A DNA stretch of 64,000 bases from Epiperipatus broadwayi (GCA_028023455.1 JAQFVV010006274.1:1056001-1120000), one strand, 5' to 3'; shown: positions 35,431 through 49,182, counted from the stretch's first letter. A program made the numbers and translations. Notes: generated from the letters alone by a model not told the origin.

Positions 35431-36910
35431 TCTATAGAGAACCAGTTTAGGCTGTGGGTTTTGCATTGTTATACATGTATAACTAAATATGCACACAGTA
35501 AAGTTTGTACCCAATATTTGCACACACAGTGTTTTTGTATTTATAATATGCTTGGTTAAGCTGTTTATTAATATGCTATTAAAAATGTGTGGTACAATTT
35601 AAATCGTTGGTATTATGTTAATTTTTTTGCTTGTTTTTTATACAAGATTTTTGATTTATGAAGACTTGGAGAATCAATTGCCTTGCTAGCCAAGATAATA
35701 ATCTATACGAGTATAGAATTTTAAAACTCTGATCTTTTTCTTTTTGTCATGTAATATATTACAGTAACTGCATTTCTTGAAAAATTAACAATGAATTGCA
35801 AGAATCCAGAACTGGAGCTATTGATTTCAGAGAAATTACTTATCAGTTGACATACTCTCTTCATGTCATCACTCATAATTTAAAAACCGTAGAATATATT
35901 TATGCAAGGCATTGGTCAATTTTCTTACAAGAAAATATGAAATATATTCTATACATTTGTTAAATGTTTTACATAATTTTTAATATAAACAAGCACATGC
36001 ACTAATACATTTTTGTGTAAGTAGAAATATTAAGGCAATAAAAGTACAATGGTAATACAACAGTCATGGTATTTGGTTCAAAATATTTTTTTCCTTCATA
36101 AATAATAATTAATTTAATTTTAAACACATGTACCTATAAAAATCTTTATCATATTAAAAAACAAATGTCATACAAGAAAACAATAGTTTTATGTCTGCAA
36201 AATATCATCTCTAAACTGGGGGGAGGGTAAGCTTATCTGTAAATGTATGCTTATACGATAGTCCATATATTAAAATTGTTTGCAGTTAAATGTGCTTTGT
36301 AGATTTCCCTGTATGATGATTATTCCATACCCAGAAGCATGATTAATAACTATTCCAATAGCATGTATCAATTCATTTCCCTCTTTTATAGATATCCTCC
36401 ATTATATTAACCCATTCAATTATTTCATGACTATAAACATGAAATCCCTTTATCTGTGTTAAATGCACCAAAATTTTATTTATTGTCTGTGATGGAGATG
36501 AATATTCCAAATATGTATTGTATTTAATATATATATAGGAACAATTTATATGTTTTTATACAAATTATTGACAAAAAGAATTTAAGAAATCAAATTAAAT
36601 AATTAAATTTTACCTATATAATTTGATATCTTTAATGTCAAAAATTGGAATTTTTTTTTTTTTTTTGGAAGTAATCAAACTAGTAAAGGAAACAAAAAAA
36701 TGGAAATATGTAAATATAATGGAGCGTGTGTTGAAGCTTTTATATAACAGAGATAATTTAGATTTAGTTTAGTAATCATAAGCATAAAGACAGTAACACA
36801 CTTTAATATCTGACAATATCCAGATGTTTATCTTCATCCACTTACTATATCATGTGGTGTTTAGATTATTGGAGATATGAGTGCTTCCCTACACCAGTTT
36901 CAAAAAAATC
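35431..36910. other. A+T-rich intergenic or intronic sequence
   Basis: No gene or repeat family recognised. Poly-T tract at 36652-36666. Confidence 0.4.
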
Positions 36911-36912
36911 AC

Positions 36913-37200
36913 AATACCTCTGCATGATCTTATGCACAGTCGACTTCAATGAAAATTTTAGTTAATAGTTCTTGTTCTCTTTGTTTACAAACTATAAATA
37001 GTATCTGAATTTAGATATAATAAAATATACCTATGACTGTTCATAGACATTTACAAAATACCTCTGCATGATCTTATGCACAGTCGACTTCAATGAAAAT
37101 TTTAGTTAATAGTTCTTGTTCTCTTTGTTTACAAACTATAAATAGTATCTGAATTTAGATATAATAAAATATACCTATGACTGTTGATAGACATTTACAT
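36913..37200 (+). repeat. 144-bp tandem duplication, two near-identical units
   Basis: aatacctctgcatgatctta starts at 36913 and 37057. The units differ by one base seen by eye (ctgttcatag versus ctgttgatag). A recent duplication of unique-looking noncoding DNA. Confidence 0.9.
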
Positions 37201-37844
37201 TGTAAACATTTATATATAATTACTTGATTATAAAAAGTATAGACTCCATTATTAATGTATAAAGTTTAGTTCTCTTCTACTGAACTTAGACATTTAATAA
37301 ACAGCAGCATTTTATACAGAAATCTCCTAAGTCATTATAATTTATAATGTGATAATATAAATATATTCACTTGTAAATGTAATATAATTCTTGGCTTAAA
37401 AAGGATATGCACATATATATTATAAGATTCTTTTCATATTTTTACTTTATTTAGATTACCAACTTACATATCATAAAACTATATTTAAAGAAATATGATA
37501 ACTGTACATATTTAGTCATATGTTTCTTTTATATTTCATGGTAAAGAAAAGTAATATGCATTTAACAACAAAACAAACAAAATACTAAATTTTATTTTAA
37601 AAAATCATTTTGGCAATTTATGCATTAAAATGGAACGAAATATGTATATATATTTGTTTTTCTGTATTATAAAAAAGAAACCCAACATTCATAAAACCAC
37701 ACAAACAATATTATACACTTAGCACACTTTATGCGAAGATTTACAATAGTGATCATCAATTTGTAACCACTATTTTGATTTACAATCCATTATTCACTAT
37801 AATAATCATTAAAAAAATTTTTTTTGGTGGCCTTTTTGTAAGAT
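37201..37844. other. A+T-rich intergenic sequence
   Basis: No gene or repeat recognised. It ends in the flank of LTR copy C. Confidence 0.4.
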
Positions 37845-38157
37845 TGATGACATCATAGTGTACATTCATGTAACAAATTCCAGAATCCAAGTAGAATTTA
37901 TCAAAGCTGACCAAACTGGCATAATGAGATCCGCAGATTGACGAACATTCAACTTTTCCATCCATACTCCATGATTAAACCTTATGAATGACAAAAAAAT
38001 TTTTTTCTATGAGCCGGCATAGCACAGGGAGGAACAAGAGACTCCCAGGACTGGCATAAGCTTGACCAAAGGGTTAAATAAGCCAATAATACACTTAAAT
38101 CAATAATTAAGTCTAATAATACATATAACATGTGATACATACATCGGTAATTATAAT

Positions 38158-40131
38158 GTAGTCGGGCATGGCCACTTGATGGCGTTGTTGGCAGTCAAAA
38201 ACAATACAATGTACGGTTTTCAGGGCGCACAATTTTTTTGTTATTAATTGATTGATTGCTATAAATTTTTATTTTCCTGCCTTTTTATAAAAAAGTTGTT
38301 TCATTTTAATGTCGTATCTAGTAAACAACAACTTTTTGGTTTTTAAATCAGTTTTTTGACAAATTTTTATCATATTTTATTTTCCTGCGTTTTTTTTTTT
38401 TTAAAAAAATTGTTTAAACATAAATTTAAACTTTTTTTTTTTGGGAGTGGTTGGGGAAGGGATTGATTCATTGATTGCTGCTACTCTGTGATGTCTATTT
38501 TGCGATATACGTAATATAACAAAAAAAAAAAAAAAAAACAACTGTGTAGTTTTCAAAGCAATAAAAAGTTTTTTTTTCAGCCTTGCTTTTTATTTACTAA
38601 TTTTTATCAAAGCAAAACATTTTGGGCCCAAAATCAATGTAATATTGCTTACAAACAATAACCAAAAAGAAAACAAAAAAAAAATTGCGTCAACTGATCA
38701 AATGCCGTTTTTTTCTTTTTTTGCCAGCAGAAACAAACATGCAGTCCAAATTAGTGGTATTTGACAACAAGACAAAACACATTGTCCTCCACTCTAGTTT
38801 CAATCTGCTTTTGTGGGTATAGCCATTTCTGACAGGATAGAGAGGAATTTATCTTTCTCTTTATTCATACGTCACCTAATAAATTTTGACAAGTAGTTGT
38901 CAAATAATTGCCATCTAGTTCCACGCTCCTTGCGGTTTCAAGATTTCAGAAGGCCCCAAAGTAGTTCTATGTTCTGTGTGTGAGCACTTGTTTTTGGGTC
39001 TACAAAGTGGTAGCGGTGGTTCACAGTTAGATTATGAAAACCTGCTGCCTCAAGCTCCGCACTGTTGTAGCCCCTCCAACATTCAGAGAAGATGGTCAAT
39101 CCTGGCTTCACATTTACTTTCAGGGCCTCCAGAAGGGTAGCAGCAGAGCGTGATGGAATGGCGGTGACAAAACATTCAGCGGTGTCATGACATATGCCAC
39201 CATAGACCCACTGTTGAGGAAGCATCCTACCCTGGTGGTTTTTCCTTCGACTAAACATAGTTTCATCCACCTCATCGATCGAACCAGGACTGCCAATTTG
39301 ACGGCAGGGTCTACAAGATAGATTTTCATGGCATAATTCTGAGACCAGTGGTCCACTCTATTACTGTTTTATGGCTAATATCCAGTTCTGAACATATATC
39401 TTTCATTGTCATATGCTCTCAGCTCCAGAAATAAATGACACGCAGGGCTGTCAACAATGGTAGTCTGCTGCCTTCAAACCAACTATTGTTGTGAATGGAA
39501 CACCTTCAATGGCAGGAGACGGATTTACAGCGGAACTGAAAAATTTGTTTATAGTTGTATAAATACATCTGCTGTCCACACTCGCATCGCTTAGACTGTG
39601 CTATGATATTGTGATGTTGCAAATACGACATGCATTCGGCTTCTGTTGTCGGCAACTGTAAAAAAGTTATGCTTTCGGAAGACATTTTATGAACAACGTG
39701 GTATTTCACGTGAAAACGAGATTTCGCATGCGAACTCAGCCAAATTGTTTGTTACTTACCCTTGGCAAAACTTTTACACCTTACACATTCTCTAAACAAG
39801 GGTATGGCCGTTTGGAAAATTACTATAAAGTCAGGTTTTTTAAATTAATTATAAATACAAAGACTGTGTAACGTATATTGTAAATATTTTACTACTCAAA
39901 CTACACACACATACATATCAAACTGTACACAAAAGATAAGTGTGTGGATTCACAGTAACTATCACGAAGCAGAAATAGGCCATATTATTTCTGTGTTACA
40001 TCATCATCAATGGCCTGCAATGGCTAAGATAAACATATATGTTTTCCATAGCCATAAATCAGGCCTCGTAAACGGCATTTGTTAGGTGTTTTGGCAAGCC
40101 AGAACGCCATCAAGGGGCCAAGCCCGACTAC
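38158..40131 (-). mobile_element. End-to-end Merlin (IS1016/ISXO2-type) DNA transposon
   Basis: 27-bp terminal inverted repeats, GTAGTCGGGC..TTGATGGCG, differ at two positions. Similarity continues imperfectly inward. Flanking 8-mers ATTATAAT (38150-38157) and GTTATAAT (40132-40139) match at 7 of 8, in line with the 8-9-bp target duplications of Merlin. Total length is 1974 bp. It carries a broken minus-strand transposase. It lies inside LTR copy C and therefore inserted later. Confidence 0.9.
38938..39706 (-). pseudogene. Merlin transposase, inactivated
   Basis: Metazoan relative of bacterial IS1016/IS1595 transposases. The 39706-39506 piece has the N-terminal zinc ribbon (CECGQ ... FRCKSVSC). 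After a stop come the WFEGSRLPLLTALRVIYFWS helix region and a DISHKTVIEW HTH-like segment, with more stops. The catalytic domain (39270-38938) opens with VDETMFSRRKNHQGR (first Asp), then QQWVYGGI, then IFSECWRGYN, where family members have Asp in place of the Glu (codon GAA at 39082-39084), then HTQNIELLWG with the final Glu. At least one frameshift separates the two catalytic-domain pieces near 39260. Both the lesions and the Asp-to-Glu change argue against activity. Confidence 0.85.
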
Positions 40132-41950
40132 GTTATAATTACCCATACATCAACATGGAATTGGATCTGAACTAGAATATGAGCAAGAAAGAGAGGAAAC
40201 GAGTTTATATTTCAAGAAATAATTTAATCAATAAAACAAAATAAGTACCAGATAAAACAAAACATCAAATACATAATTTATAGTATATGAAATTTCATGC
40301 TCACAGGCATTATACAGCAAATGAGATCAAAAGTTATAGACTGCCTCATCTTTATATAGTTAATAAGGTTGTGTGCAGTGATTTGATTTAAGCCTAAGTT
40401 TAATATGCCAAATCCTATTTGTATTATGACCTGCTAAACTATGGGAATATGCTAGTCAAAGATATAATGAAACATACAGTGCTACTATGGTATCTGTCAG
40501 CATATAAATTTAGAAGATGAGCATATAATTGATCTCAAAGACCATGTAGATTTAGTATAATAACTGAATCTTCATTTAACATGAGTAAAAGAACTGGTTT
40601 ACTTTAGATCTACACATACATATGCTATGGCACTTAATGAAAATACTAATAAACACGATTACAGTGTGAGTGGATACTTATTCACAGGTTTCAGCATCAA
40701 ATGCTTGGTGCCTCGGATCAACGACTTGCCATAAATACGACATTAGTAGTTGAGGGAGTCGGCCGGGTCTTTAATAAACAGTCTGGATCCTCATGTTCCA
40801 GTTTTAAAATGTGATCTTTCCCATACTGAGCATGACCTTCACCAGTAACTCATAAGATAAAAAATGTGGCATAGTTAATGTACAGCACATACTTTGTAAG
40901 AACACACTAGCAACTTATTTAGTAAATACAACTGTGTATAATTAACTATGGTGTCTTAAAAACAGTAGCATCTACCTGTACAGCCACAATATCCAGTTCT
41001 TAAAACTAGCACATCAATCATGCTACATTAAGTGACAGAACTGTATATCTAAGTAATAATATAGGGGGAGGGAATATATTTAGTGGGCAATAACCATAAT
41101 ACATTATAAATATACTTTAATATTGTCTCTATGGCTAGTCCCTGACATTAGCCATAATAAATATATATATAAAATTGGAATTCATAACTCTAGTTGAGCA
41201 AACTACAATATTGTATTGGAGATAATTAAATATAACTATAATAACAAATACCAAGCAGTCCATTATGATGACAAACAATAAGATCTCAAAACAGCAAGTT
41301 GAAGAACAAATTAGCTTTACAGATATTTATTAAAGATATGAATTATATCTTCACCAAGAATTTACTAAAATTATATGCATTCATAGTTTCAAGATATTTG
41401 GCATATTATATGTTAACTTTAAGATTGAGTGAAATAAAATAAATAAATAGATAGGCATAAATAATCACAGTAATTTATAGGTTAAATCAAATTGTTACAG
41501 TGGTGTTATATTTTAGAAAGATTAAGTTGAAATACAAGCATAGGGTCAGGTTAAATTGGTGATAGGTTTAGTTTTTATTTTAAGTTGAGAATTTAGAAAT
41601 CAGACTTTGAACGTTTATTTTTTTTAATGGTAGCTAGCTTTAATAGACTGAAGTTAAAGATTGAAGGTTTCTAGATAGAGCTCTGCGGTAGTCAAAAAGG
41701 TTACCGATTTTTTTGATTGCATTTTTAGGCACATTGGATAGCTATGTAGGCACTATTACTCCCTCGATAAACAGCTTGGTTCCCATCATGATTGTCTTGA
41801 AGCAGGCTGTTGGTTGGAATGCTCTCCACCACGATAGTGATGGTAGACTGTGACAACGTGTAAGGTGAGACCACAGATTACCACTTCCTCGCAGGAAAAG
41901 CAGCAAGTCTATGCCCTCTACTATATTATGTTAAATTTAAAACTGACATG

Positions 41951-44428
41951 GATCTTGTTGGCCACTCTTATATTAAAAATCAATATATATATATTTTGAT
42001 TTTAAAACCTAGACTTTTTGTTTTTATTCATAGCCACCTGTTTGTTAACAAAATGATGTGCTGTTGGCAAATCCACGAGCACTTCTAAAACATTTAATCC
42101 ATTTCATTTATTAAGTTTAACATGCTTTTGCTCCAATTTTAAATATCATACTTTTAGTTTATTTTGGCAATCTAATGTCCCACAGGATCGGCCAATAGTG
42201 CCAATGGAATAAACATTCATTATAAATTAATGATTTTAGCAGAAAATATTGTTGTAAAACTAAGGTTTCAAATCGAGATTTTACACTATACTAGCGCAGA
42301 TATGATGGTGGCATTAAAGTTGTTTACAATAAATTCAAATCAACCCAAGAATAATAATCGGCATAAACTAATCTTCTACTATATATGTATGATGGTGATA
42401 TCTGGGATATACCTAACATATATAGGCGACCTAAGTAAAATAACTACGAAATTGTCTCCTAATTTATAACTAAGCCATACTTTTAAATTCCATGACTTTT
42501 AAATAACCAAAGAGATACCTGTAATATATATATATATATATATTTGTATATATATATATTAGTATAAAATATAATAATTGATGTAACTGGTATAAAAATT
42601 TCTCTATCTTCTTTTGGTGATTTGATTGGCTTGATTTGCACTTTGAACAGATTACTCTCTTATATTCAAAATAATTTATTAGAGAGAATGGGTAATATTT
42701 TGCCTTACTTGTTGTCTATATTATTTTAATAAATTTAAATTGCTTCTTTCCATATACTAATTCATATCAAAATGTTTAACTTTTTAAAAATTTGACAACA
42801 CATTAAATTTGGTAAAATATTATTAAAAATAATAATAATTTTTATTTGTTTAAAATGGTCTTAAAAATTATTTCCATTGAATTAAAAAAAAAAAAACCAT
42901 TTGTTCAACTAAATTTAATTATTAAAAATAAATACAGTAATTACGTATGCGTTTCAATGTAAAAAAGAAAGGAGCGCGAATTAAAAAAAAAGATCGTCTG
43001 ATAGTGTTGCTTTTGGAGGGAGAAAGAAAAGAAAATGGTAAAAGGCAAATGGTGTAAATATGATAAGCTTATTTTAAAATAGTTAACAAGTAAACGGATT
43101 ACCACAAAGTTTTCTATAAACGTAAAAATAACATAGTGGTATTTAATAATAAGATGAATTGCTAAATTTAAAAGTCTGTTCAAGTCGGCTAGCCAGGTGG
43201 ATCAAATCGCCAGTAATAATTTTCCAATATTACATTTGAAATATGTCGGAGCTTTCCAGTTTAAAAGCAGAATTGATTGCAAGATTTTGGTATGTTTTAA
43301 AATATTTATTATTCTACAATTTGGAAAAATTAAATAAGTATTTTAATTACAGAAGTTTTATAAATATGAAAATTTGCTTTTTTAAAAAAGAAGAAGTTTA
43401 AATTAAAGTAAAATGTTAAAGTTATTAACATAGTTTAATATTTCCGTTTATAATTTTAATAAAAAATATAGTATTGATTGATATTTAACTTTGCAATGCC
43501 AGTAATATATTTGCTAGTTAATTTGTTTACCATTTGGATAATAAAAACAGTCTTCAAATAATTAATCAAAGCTATTTTCTAATTTTATCGTCAGTTTGAA
43601 ATGATTAAATTAATTGCTATAATTAGTATTCCTAGATTTAAGCGTGGATAAATAAATATTAGCATGGATGTGATAAACTTGGAACAGTTTTAATAGAGAA
43701 ATGTAGAAATTAATAACTTATGAAAAAACATTTTCATTTAAACTCTGCGTGTCATATCATTGGAATTGTTTCATGTTTATGGAGCCACGTAAAATCGTTA
43801 ATCTAATAGTGCTTATAATAACTAATACAAATGGATAAAATTACATGTATGGAATTCAACTATAGTTGTAGCTATTACTTCGTATATTTATTGTTCGACA
43901 CATCGTACATGGATTTCACGGATCATATTTGTAGCTATAAAATGCTATACATTTAATTTATATCACACACACACCTGTTAGATTTTATGTATTTGATGAA
44001 TAATGCATTACTTTAATTTTATCGTTAGATGAACTTGCATGTGAAGTTCATAAGTTATATTTTATTAAGTTTAAATTAATAGGGGTTGAATAAAATACTT
44101 ATTCAAGAGAATAGCGCTTGCGAAAAAGCTTGAAAAGTACTAAATGAATTTATGAGATGTATCAATTTTTATGAGGCATTTTGTGAGTCTTTCCAGATTT
44201 CTATTCCTATACTAATATTACTTATATTATATTACATATGTTTTATCTTAAGCAAGATAAGTTAGTACATTAGTTGTCCTGATTAGCGTAACATTTTATT
44301 ATGCAAGAACCCACATTTGCTAAAATGTTAGTGTTTTCTGAATGGTCAGAATAACTGAGGAGGATGATTTTGCACTTTAATGTGAAGTAAATAGTAATGT
44401 TGTTTTATAATGTTAAAAGGCATTAATC
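41951..44428. other. A+T-rich intergenic sequence
   Basis: TA microsatellite at 42526-42560. The minus frame 42941-43183 and the plus frame 42230-42469 are unrecognised and low-complexity. An ACAC run lies near 43964. Confidence 0.4.
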
Positions 44429-44570
44429 TGTGCCGGTGGTTAATCCGCAGATTACTTAATTGCCATTTTTTTTTGTATTTTACACTCATTCCTGTGCTGG
44501 TAGTTAATCCGCGGAATTGTGTAATTATACTTATTACTTTATGATGGTGTATAAATCCACAAAGCGTTTA
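44429..44570 (+). repeat. Degenerate short tandem repeat around GGTTAATCCGC
   Basis: tgtgccggtggttaatccgc at 44429 and tgtgctggtagttaatccgc at 44493 (period 64), with a weaker third match gatggtgtataaatccac near 44542. A similar gtgttaatccgc occurs alone near 33176. Confidence 0.55.
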
Positions 44571-46016
44571 GTGTTATTTAATTCCTATGTGTAGATGAAT
44601 GCATCTACAGGAATATGGTTTTACTTCATAGATATAAGTTGGGCAAAGTATTTTAGTTATTCTGCTAAATCATCTTCTTCCATTTGTAAGTATAATTTAT
44701 AAGTTAGATTATTAAATTGTAGCAGGACATTCTATTCAAGTTACCTCATAATAATTAACTGTTAGTTGATTATTATTTACCTGAATGTAAGTTTAAATTT
44801 TCACTTTATTTAATGATTGCATTATAGCTAAATCCTACAGATATAATATTATTTATTATATTATTATAAGTTTACGGTATAGATTTATTGAATCTGGAAA
44901 TGACATTAGATGTTTCATGAGTTGATGTTGAATTTAGTATAATTTCCTCAATACATTCATTATATCAAATTGAAATATAAGGTATGATTAGGGTTTTTAA
45001 AAACTGTACCTATGATATGTTATTGAAGAAAGTCGATGGAATTATAATTTATTTATTTTATTTGTTTATTTATGTCTTTAATTATAACATTAGAATTAAT
45101 TACTTATTATTCATAAATTTGTAAATAAACGTTGATTTATAATTAAACTTACTGTGCCGTTGCTATTTGTCATTCGTAAAATCAGAAATCATAAACCTTG
45201 GATAGAGCATACATTGAAGTACATACTATCGTCAACATGATATAAGAGTTTAGTGATATTTTGAGAAAACATTTGGATGCTTTTCGTCTTTGGTAGTTTA
45301 TGATGTGTAAGGTACAATAAAATCCCATTTACCTTTTCCATCATTTTAGCTTTGCATAGTTGATTCTAGTATACAATACAAATTGATTATTAAACCTGTA
45401 AACAGATTTACCAGATAATGACATGATTGAATATATTTACTTAACGTTTTTAAATTGTCATTTGTCAGTATAATAAGAGTCTCAGTGATATAGTAAACTA
45501 TAAAAAAAGAACCCAAGTATTTATGTTTATTTATTGCAAAGCTTTACCTGGACTAGCATTTGTATTAAAAATCATATAGATGGTTTAAAATTTCATAATC
45601 TTATGTAGTTCCACAAATTATGCCATCTTGTACATGGTCGGCCATCGGGTCTCATACAATGAAAGTCGCAAATTAAGGTTTGAAAGATAATAACATTACA
45701 TACTTATAATTTGTTTAATGTATTTTATCATACTACTATGATAGGTCTTCGCGGTACACCCTGGCTGCGATCAAATTAAATCATAAAAAGTTTATGTTAT
45801 ATCATTAGTTTGGTCTGTGGTAAGTTGCTCCAGATTTTGGTTGTGGTCTTTGGTGCATAATATAGATGGCATGATATGCTTTTGGTTACAGCTCTTAATA
45901 GCTGACAATGTGCAGCGGGAATTGATCGGTGATCGAGGTTACAATTCTTAGCGCACTTATGTTTTGGTGATATTATGTAGTTGGGACAACAATCGAACGG
46001 TTACAATATATATATA
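44571..46016. other. Intergenic sequence, G+C-richer near 45640-46000
   Basis: No gene. The right end reads on the minus strand as TGTAACCGTTCGATTG, an LTR-like start. The following sequence does not match the LTR family elsewhere in the window, so it could be an unrelated LTR edge or chance. Confidence 0.3.
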
Positions 46017-46018
46017 TA

Positions 46019-46991
46019 CACCTGGTTCTCGTTTTATGCGGATTATTTTAATGCGATTTTGAAGTTATGCGATTCATGTTTCTTTTTAATATATTTCATA
46101 TTTCACTATATTTATTGGATATCCAGAAATTTAAATTATTAATAATTTATTTTCATTTGAAATACTTTTTTTTTTTTTTCAAAAATATAACATTATATTA
46201 GCAGCTAGTGTGAATATGGCCTGGAGCTGTATTTAGAAACTTAGCTTCTATGTAAATAACCTAATTATACTAATGAGTAAATAATAATATTAGATTTATA
46301 CTTACCTATAAAAATATCGCAATAAATATTCAAAAAATTTAAACTTTTAAAACTTATTTTGTTATATATAACAGAAATAAATAATCTTTTAGATTTTTAA
46401 AATAAAAAATGAAGATTTTATAAACTGAAACTAATCTTTCTAATGATAATGTATAATCTTTTTGTTTTGATTGCGATTTCATTTTTTTAATATAGAAACA
46501 GAAAACCATTAACACAACACAAGACTGAAACTGGCACTAGTTGTACATCACATCACAAATAAAAATAAAGTGGCTAACAGGTTTCTCTGGGCATAATTTC
46601 TGAGAGATTCTTGACTTCGTTTAAAAAGAAGCCACATCACATCGAATCTGATTTCTTACCAGTTTACAAACGAATGCTAGCGTTAATGATTAAAATATGT
46701 ATGAAAAATGTAAAATTAAATACTGTTGTTAGTAAAAAAACGTAAAAAAAGTTTGTCTTGTATTAATTTTTTTCAAATATTTGAAATTTTTTATTAGTCA
46801 TACTTTATTTGCTTACTTTTTTAATGCGAATTTTAAAGTAATTTTTCTTGTTGCTTTGGTTTTATGCGAATTCTGAAAATTACAGACCCTATCCCCCATT
46901 TTTCAAGGTAAGTGAAGTCTATTTTTGTGCGGTTTTTTTTAATGCAGGTTTTCTGTGCAACCTATCTACCGCATAAAATGAGACCCAGGTG
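46019..46991. mobile_element. TA-flanked nonautonomous mariner/pogo-type element (973 bp)
   Basis: 23-bp terminal inverted repeats CACCTGG(T/G)TCTC(G/A)TTTTATGCGG with two differences, flanked by TA at both ends (46017-46018, 46992-46993). The interior is A+T-rich with several ttatgcgaatt-type words related to the ends, and no transposase frame. A second, truncated copy of the right end sits inverted at 55718-55995. The ends resemble those of pogo/Tigger-like families in form but differ from the Tigger at 26261. Confidence 0.85.
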
Positions 46992-47029
46992 TATATATAT
47001 ATCAATTCTATTACAAGTCTAGCATTTGC

Positions 47030-47160
47030 ATATGTATTGCAATCATGCATATGAAGTTGTTTATTTAGGTACTCTAGGGGGATTTAAATCTGGCACAAAT
47101 ATAGGTGTGAGAGAAAATAGATGAAACAGGCAATCAATCAAAAATTTCTGTTTCAGTGGC
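47030..47160 (+). repeat. Dispersed short repeat family, copy 2
   Basis: taggtactctagggggatttaaa, then ctggcacaaat, aggtgtgagagaaaatagatgaaac, and ctgtttca. This is the same word order as copy 1 (7030). It starts directly beside the mariner-type element. Confidence 0.5.
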
Positions 47161-49182
47161 ATAATTATTAATGCTACATCATCCAAAAACAAATCTGACT
47201 TTCATACTGAAACTGTACAGTACAGAGTTTATTCATAATACACAATACAGTACATGTTGTTGATGCTTTATGCAATCATTTTGATTATAAACTTAAAATA
47301 TGATTAATGAAGAAACAGTACTTTATTTAATTTTTATCCAGCATTTTTACAATTAGTCAGTTTTTAATGATATATCCAAAATAAAGATTTTCTTCATTAT
47401 TGATTACAGTTCTCAAAAAGTGTTTCATTCAATATAATAATCAATATCATATTTTACTGATGTACAACAACCATAAATACATGAACATCATATTCAATTT
47501 TAAAATGTGTACATTACTTTAAAAACTGTACACAGTATTGACTCACTTTAATGGATTAAAATTTCTATTAAAAGTACTTTGCTTATGACATAAATAACAT
47601 TCATATAATTGTAATTTAGATACACCATAATAATGAACTTTGTATGATCAAAAATTACTAAGTCTAAATGAAAAATAATCTATTGACTCAATTTTAAAAC
47701 ATCTCATGACATTATCGCACAAGTATAAAAATGAAAAATGGAAAAAAAAAAAAAATGAAAATTTTATTTAGCTTAAAACTTAAAAAATCATATGCAAAAT
47801 TGCATACAGATAATTTGAAAGAGATTCATACCTTTAATGTTTATTTAAATAGTTGTACAGCACTAATCAAAAAAATTTTAAGTCTTTTCAAAAAACACAT
47901 CTGACATACTTAATAAAATGCGACATCTTCTGACAAGAAAAAAATTTCATAGCTATCATACACATTTGAATACCGCATAAAGATTTTTATTTAGATCTGC
48001 ATAGTAGATATTGTAAAAAAAAAAGCCTTAAATATTGATTACAATTTGTAAACACAGAATACATTCTATACATTTTTTTTTCTTTTTAATATGTCAGTAA
48101 TTTCTGTAAGGAGTTTTGGCAATGTGCAGTATGCTAATTTTACTACAATTATACTAATGATAAATAAGAAATCTTTATGATCGATTAAATAAGTTGTTAT
48201 TAAATATTTTTTTAAAATTTTAAATAATTTCATGTAAAAATTTGCAAAAAAGAAAAATTTCAGTAAGGATTTTTTTTCCGGTGCAATGAGAAATGGTTGT
48301 GCAGAAGAATACAGAAAATTATGAACTGCTAGTTTATTTGCAATTTTTCGTCCATTTTGCTGTACTTTTGGACAGTTATAAGACATTTTTTCCCTCTAGC
48401 AATTCTGTTTATATTTTCAATTACAGTCGTAGCTGCAACTAATATGATCATGCAAAAAACAAGAAATAGATATCTTAAGTCAACTAGAGAGAGGTGAATG
48501 AAATTTTGATACCTGTTCTTCTATGGCTTTATTCATCATAGGTTTATCAAAACTTTTCACAATCATGAAATTATGACATCCAATATAAAAAAAATCTATG
48601 AAGTGTGTCAACTATTCATTCTAGACTTTTTCTCTAGATTCTCAGCCATCATCTGGTGCACTCATCCAAAAAAACAACAACAATATCACCAAAGGATTTA
48701 GAAAGCAACAATGAACCTTAGAGTAAGCAATTCAGAGAATTAGAAAATTATGATTGATGAACTGATCACCGTAAAAAAGAACAACTTTAAGATAAATGTT
48801 TTTTTACATAGATTTAAGTTGCATTATCGTACATACATAAATATTTTAAGTGCATCCTTGCATAATACACATAACACAGTTTACACGAGCTATAATATAC
48901 ATTAAGGTTTTTTTAATTGCTGTGTATATAAAATTAACTTGTTTGTTAACAGCTTGTAATTTTTAGCTGGAGAAAGGGGCCCTTTTTTTTCCTATAGGAG
49001 CCCATTATAACCAATTCTTTATGTGATATTCTTGCTTAATGAGTTTTGGGGGGTCTAATTGCCTTGGCAAAGTGGGGGTAAAGTTGCATTTTAAATTAAG
49101 AAGTGTCCCTTTTTTTGAATATAAATAATGTATTACCTTATAAATTAGTAGTTAATAAATTATGCGGTTTTAATCTTCATGT
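47161..49182. other. A+T-rich intergenic sequence
   Basis: No gene or repeat recognised. The minus frame 48066-48386 is Phe/Lys/Ile-rich and unrecognised. Confidence 0.35.

Larger units (their letters stand above)
37845..41950 (+). mobile_element. Long LTR-like repeat, family member C, split by a Merlin insertion
   Basis: The left part (about 37845-38157) aligns with the starts of copies A and D (atgtaacaaattccagaatcc; aagctgaccaa; gaatgacaa; gaacaagagactc). The right part (40132-41950) has the blocks shared with copies A, D and E, for example gtttcagcatcaaatgcttggtg (40687) and ggatcctcatgttccagtt (40785), followed by acatactttgtaagaacacac (40889). Removing the Merlin element and one target copy restores a continuous repeat. 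No coding sequence. The right boundary is uncertain. Confidence 0.55.

Noticed and set aside
34000-40131. Interpreting the G+C-rich Merlin and exon patches as CpG islands
   Set aside because: The composition rise is explained by the transposase remnant and short candidate exons. CpG density was not visibly high.
46000-46016. Minus-strand LTR start TGTAACCGTT at 46008
   Set aside because: The downstream sequence (minus strand, 45990-45640) does not share the blocks found in copies A-E, so membership of that family could not be supported.
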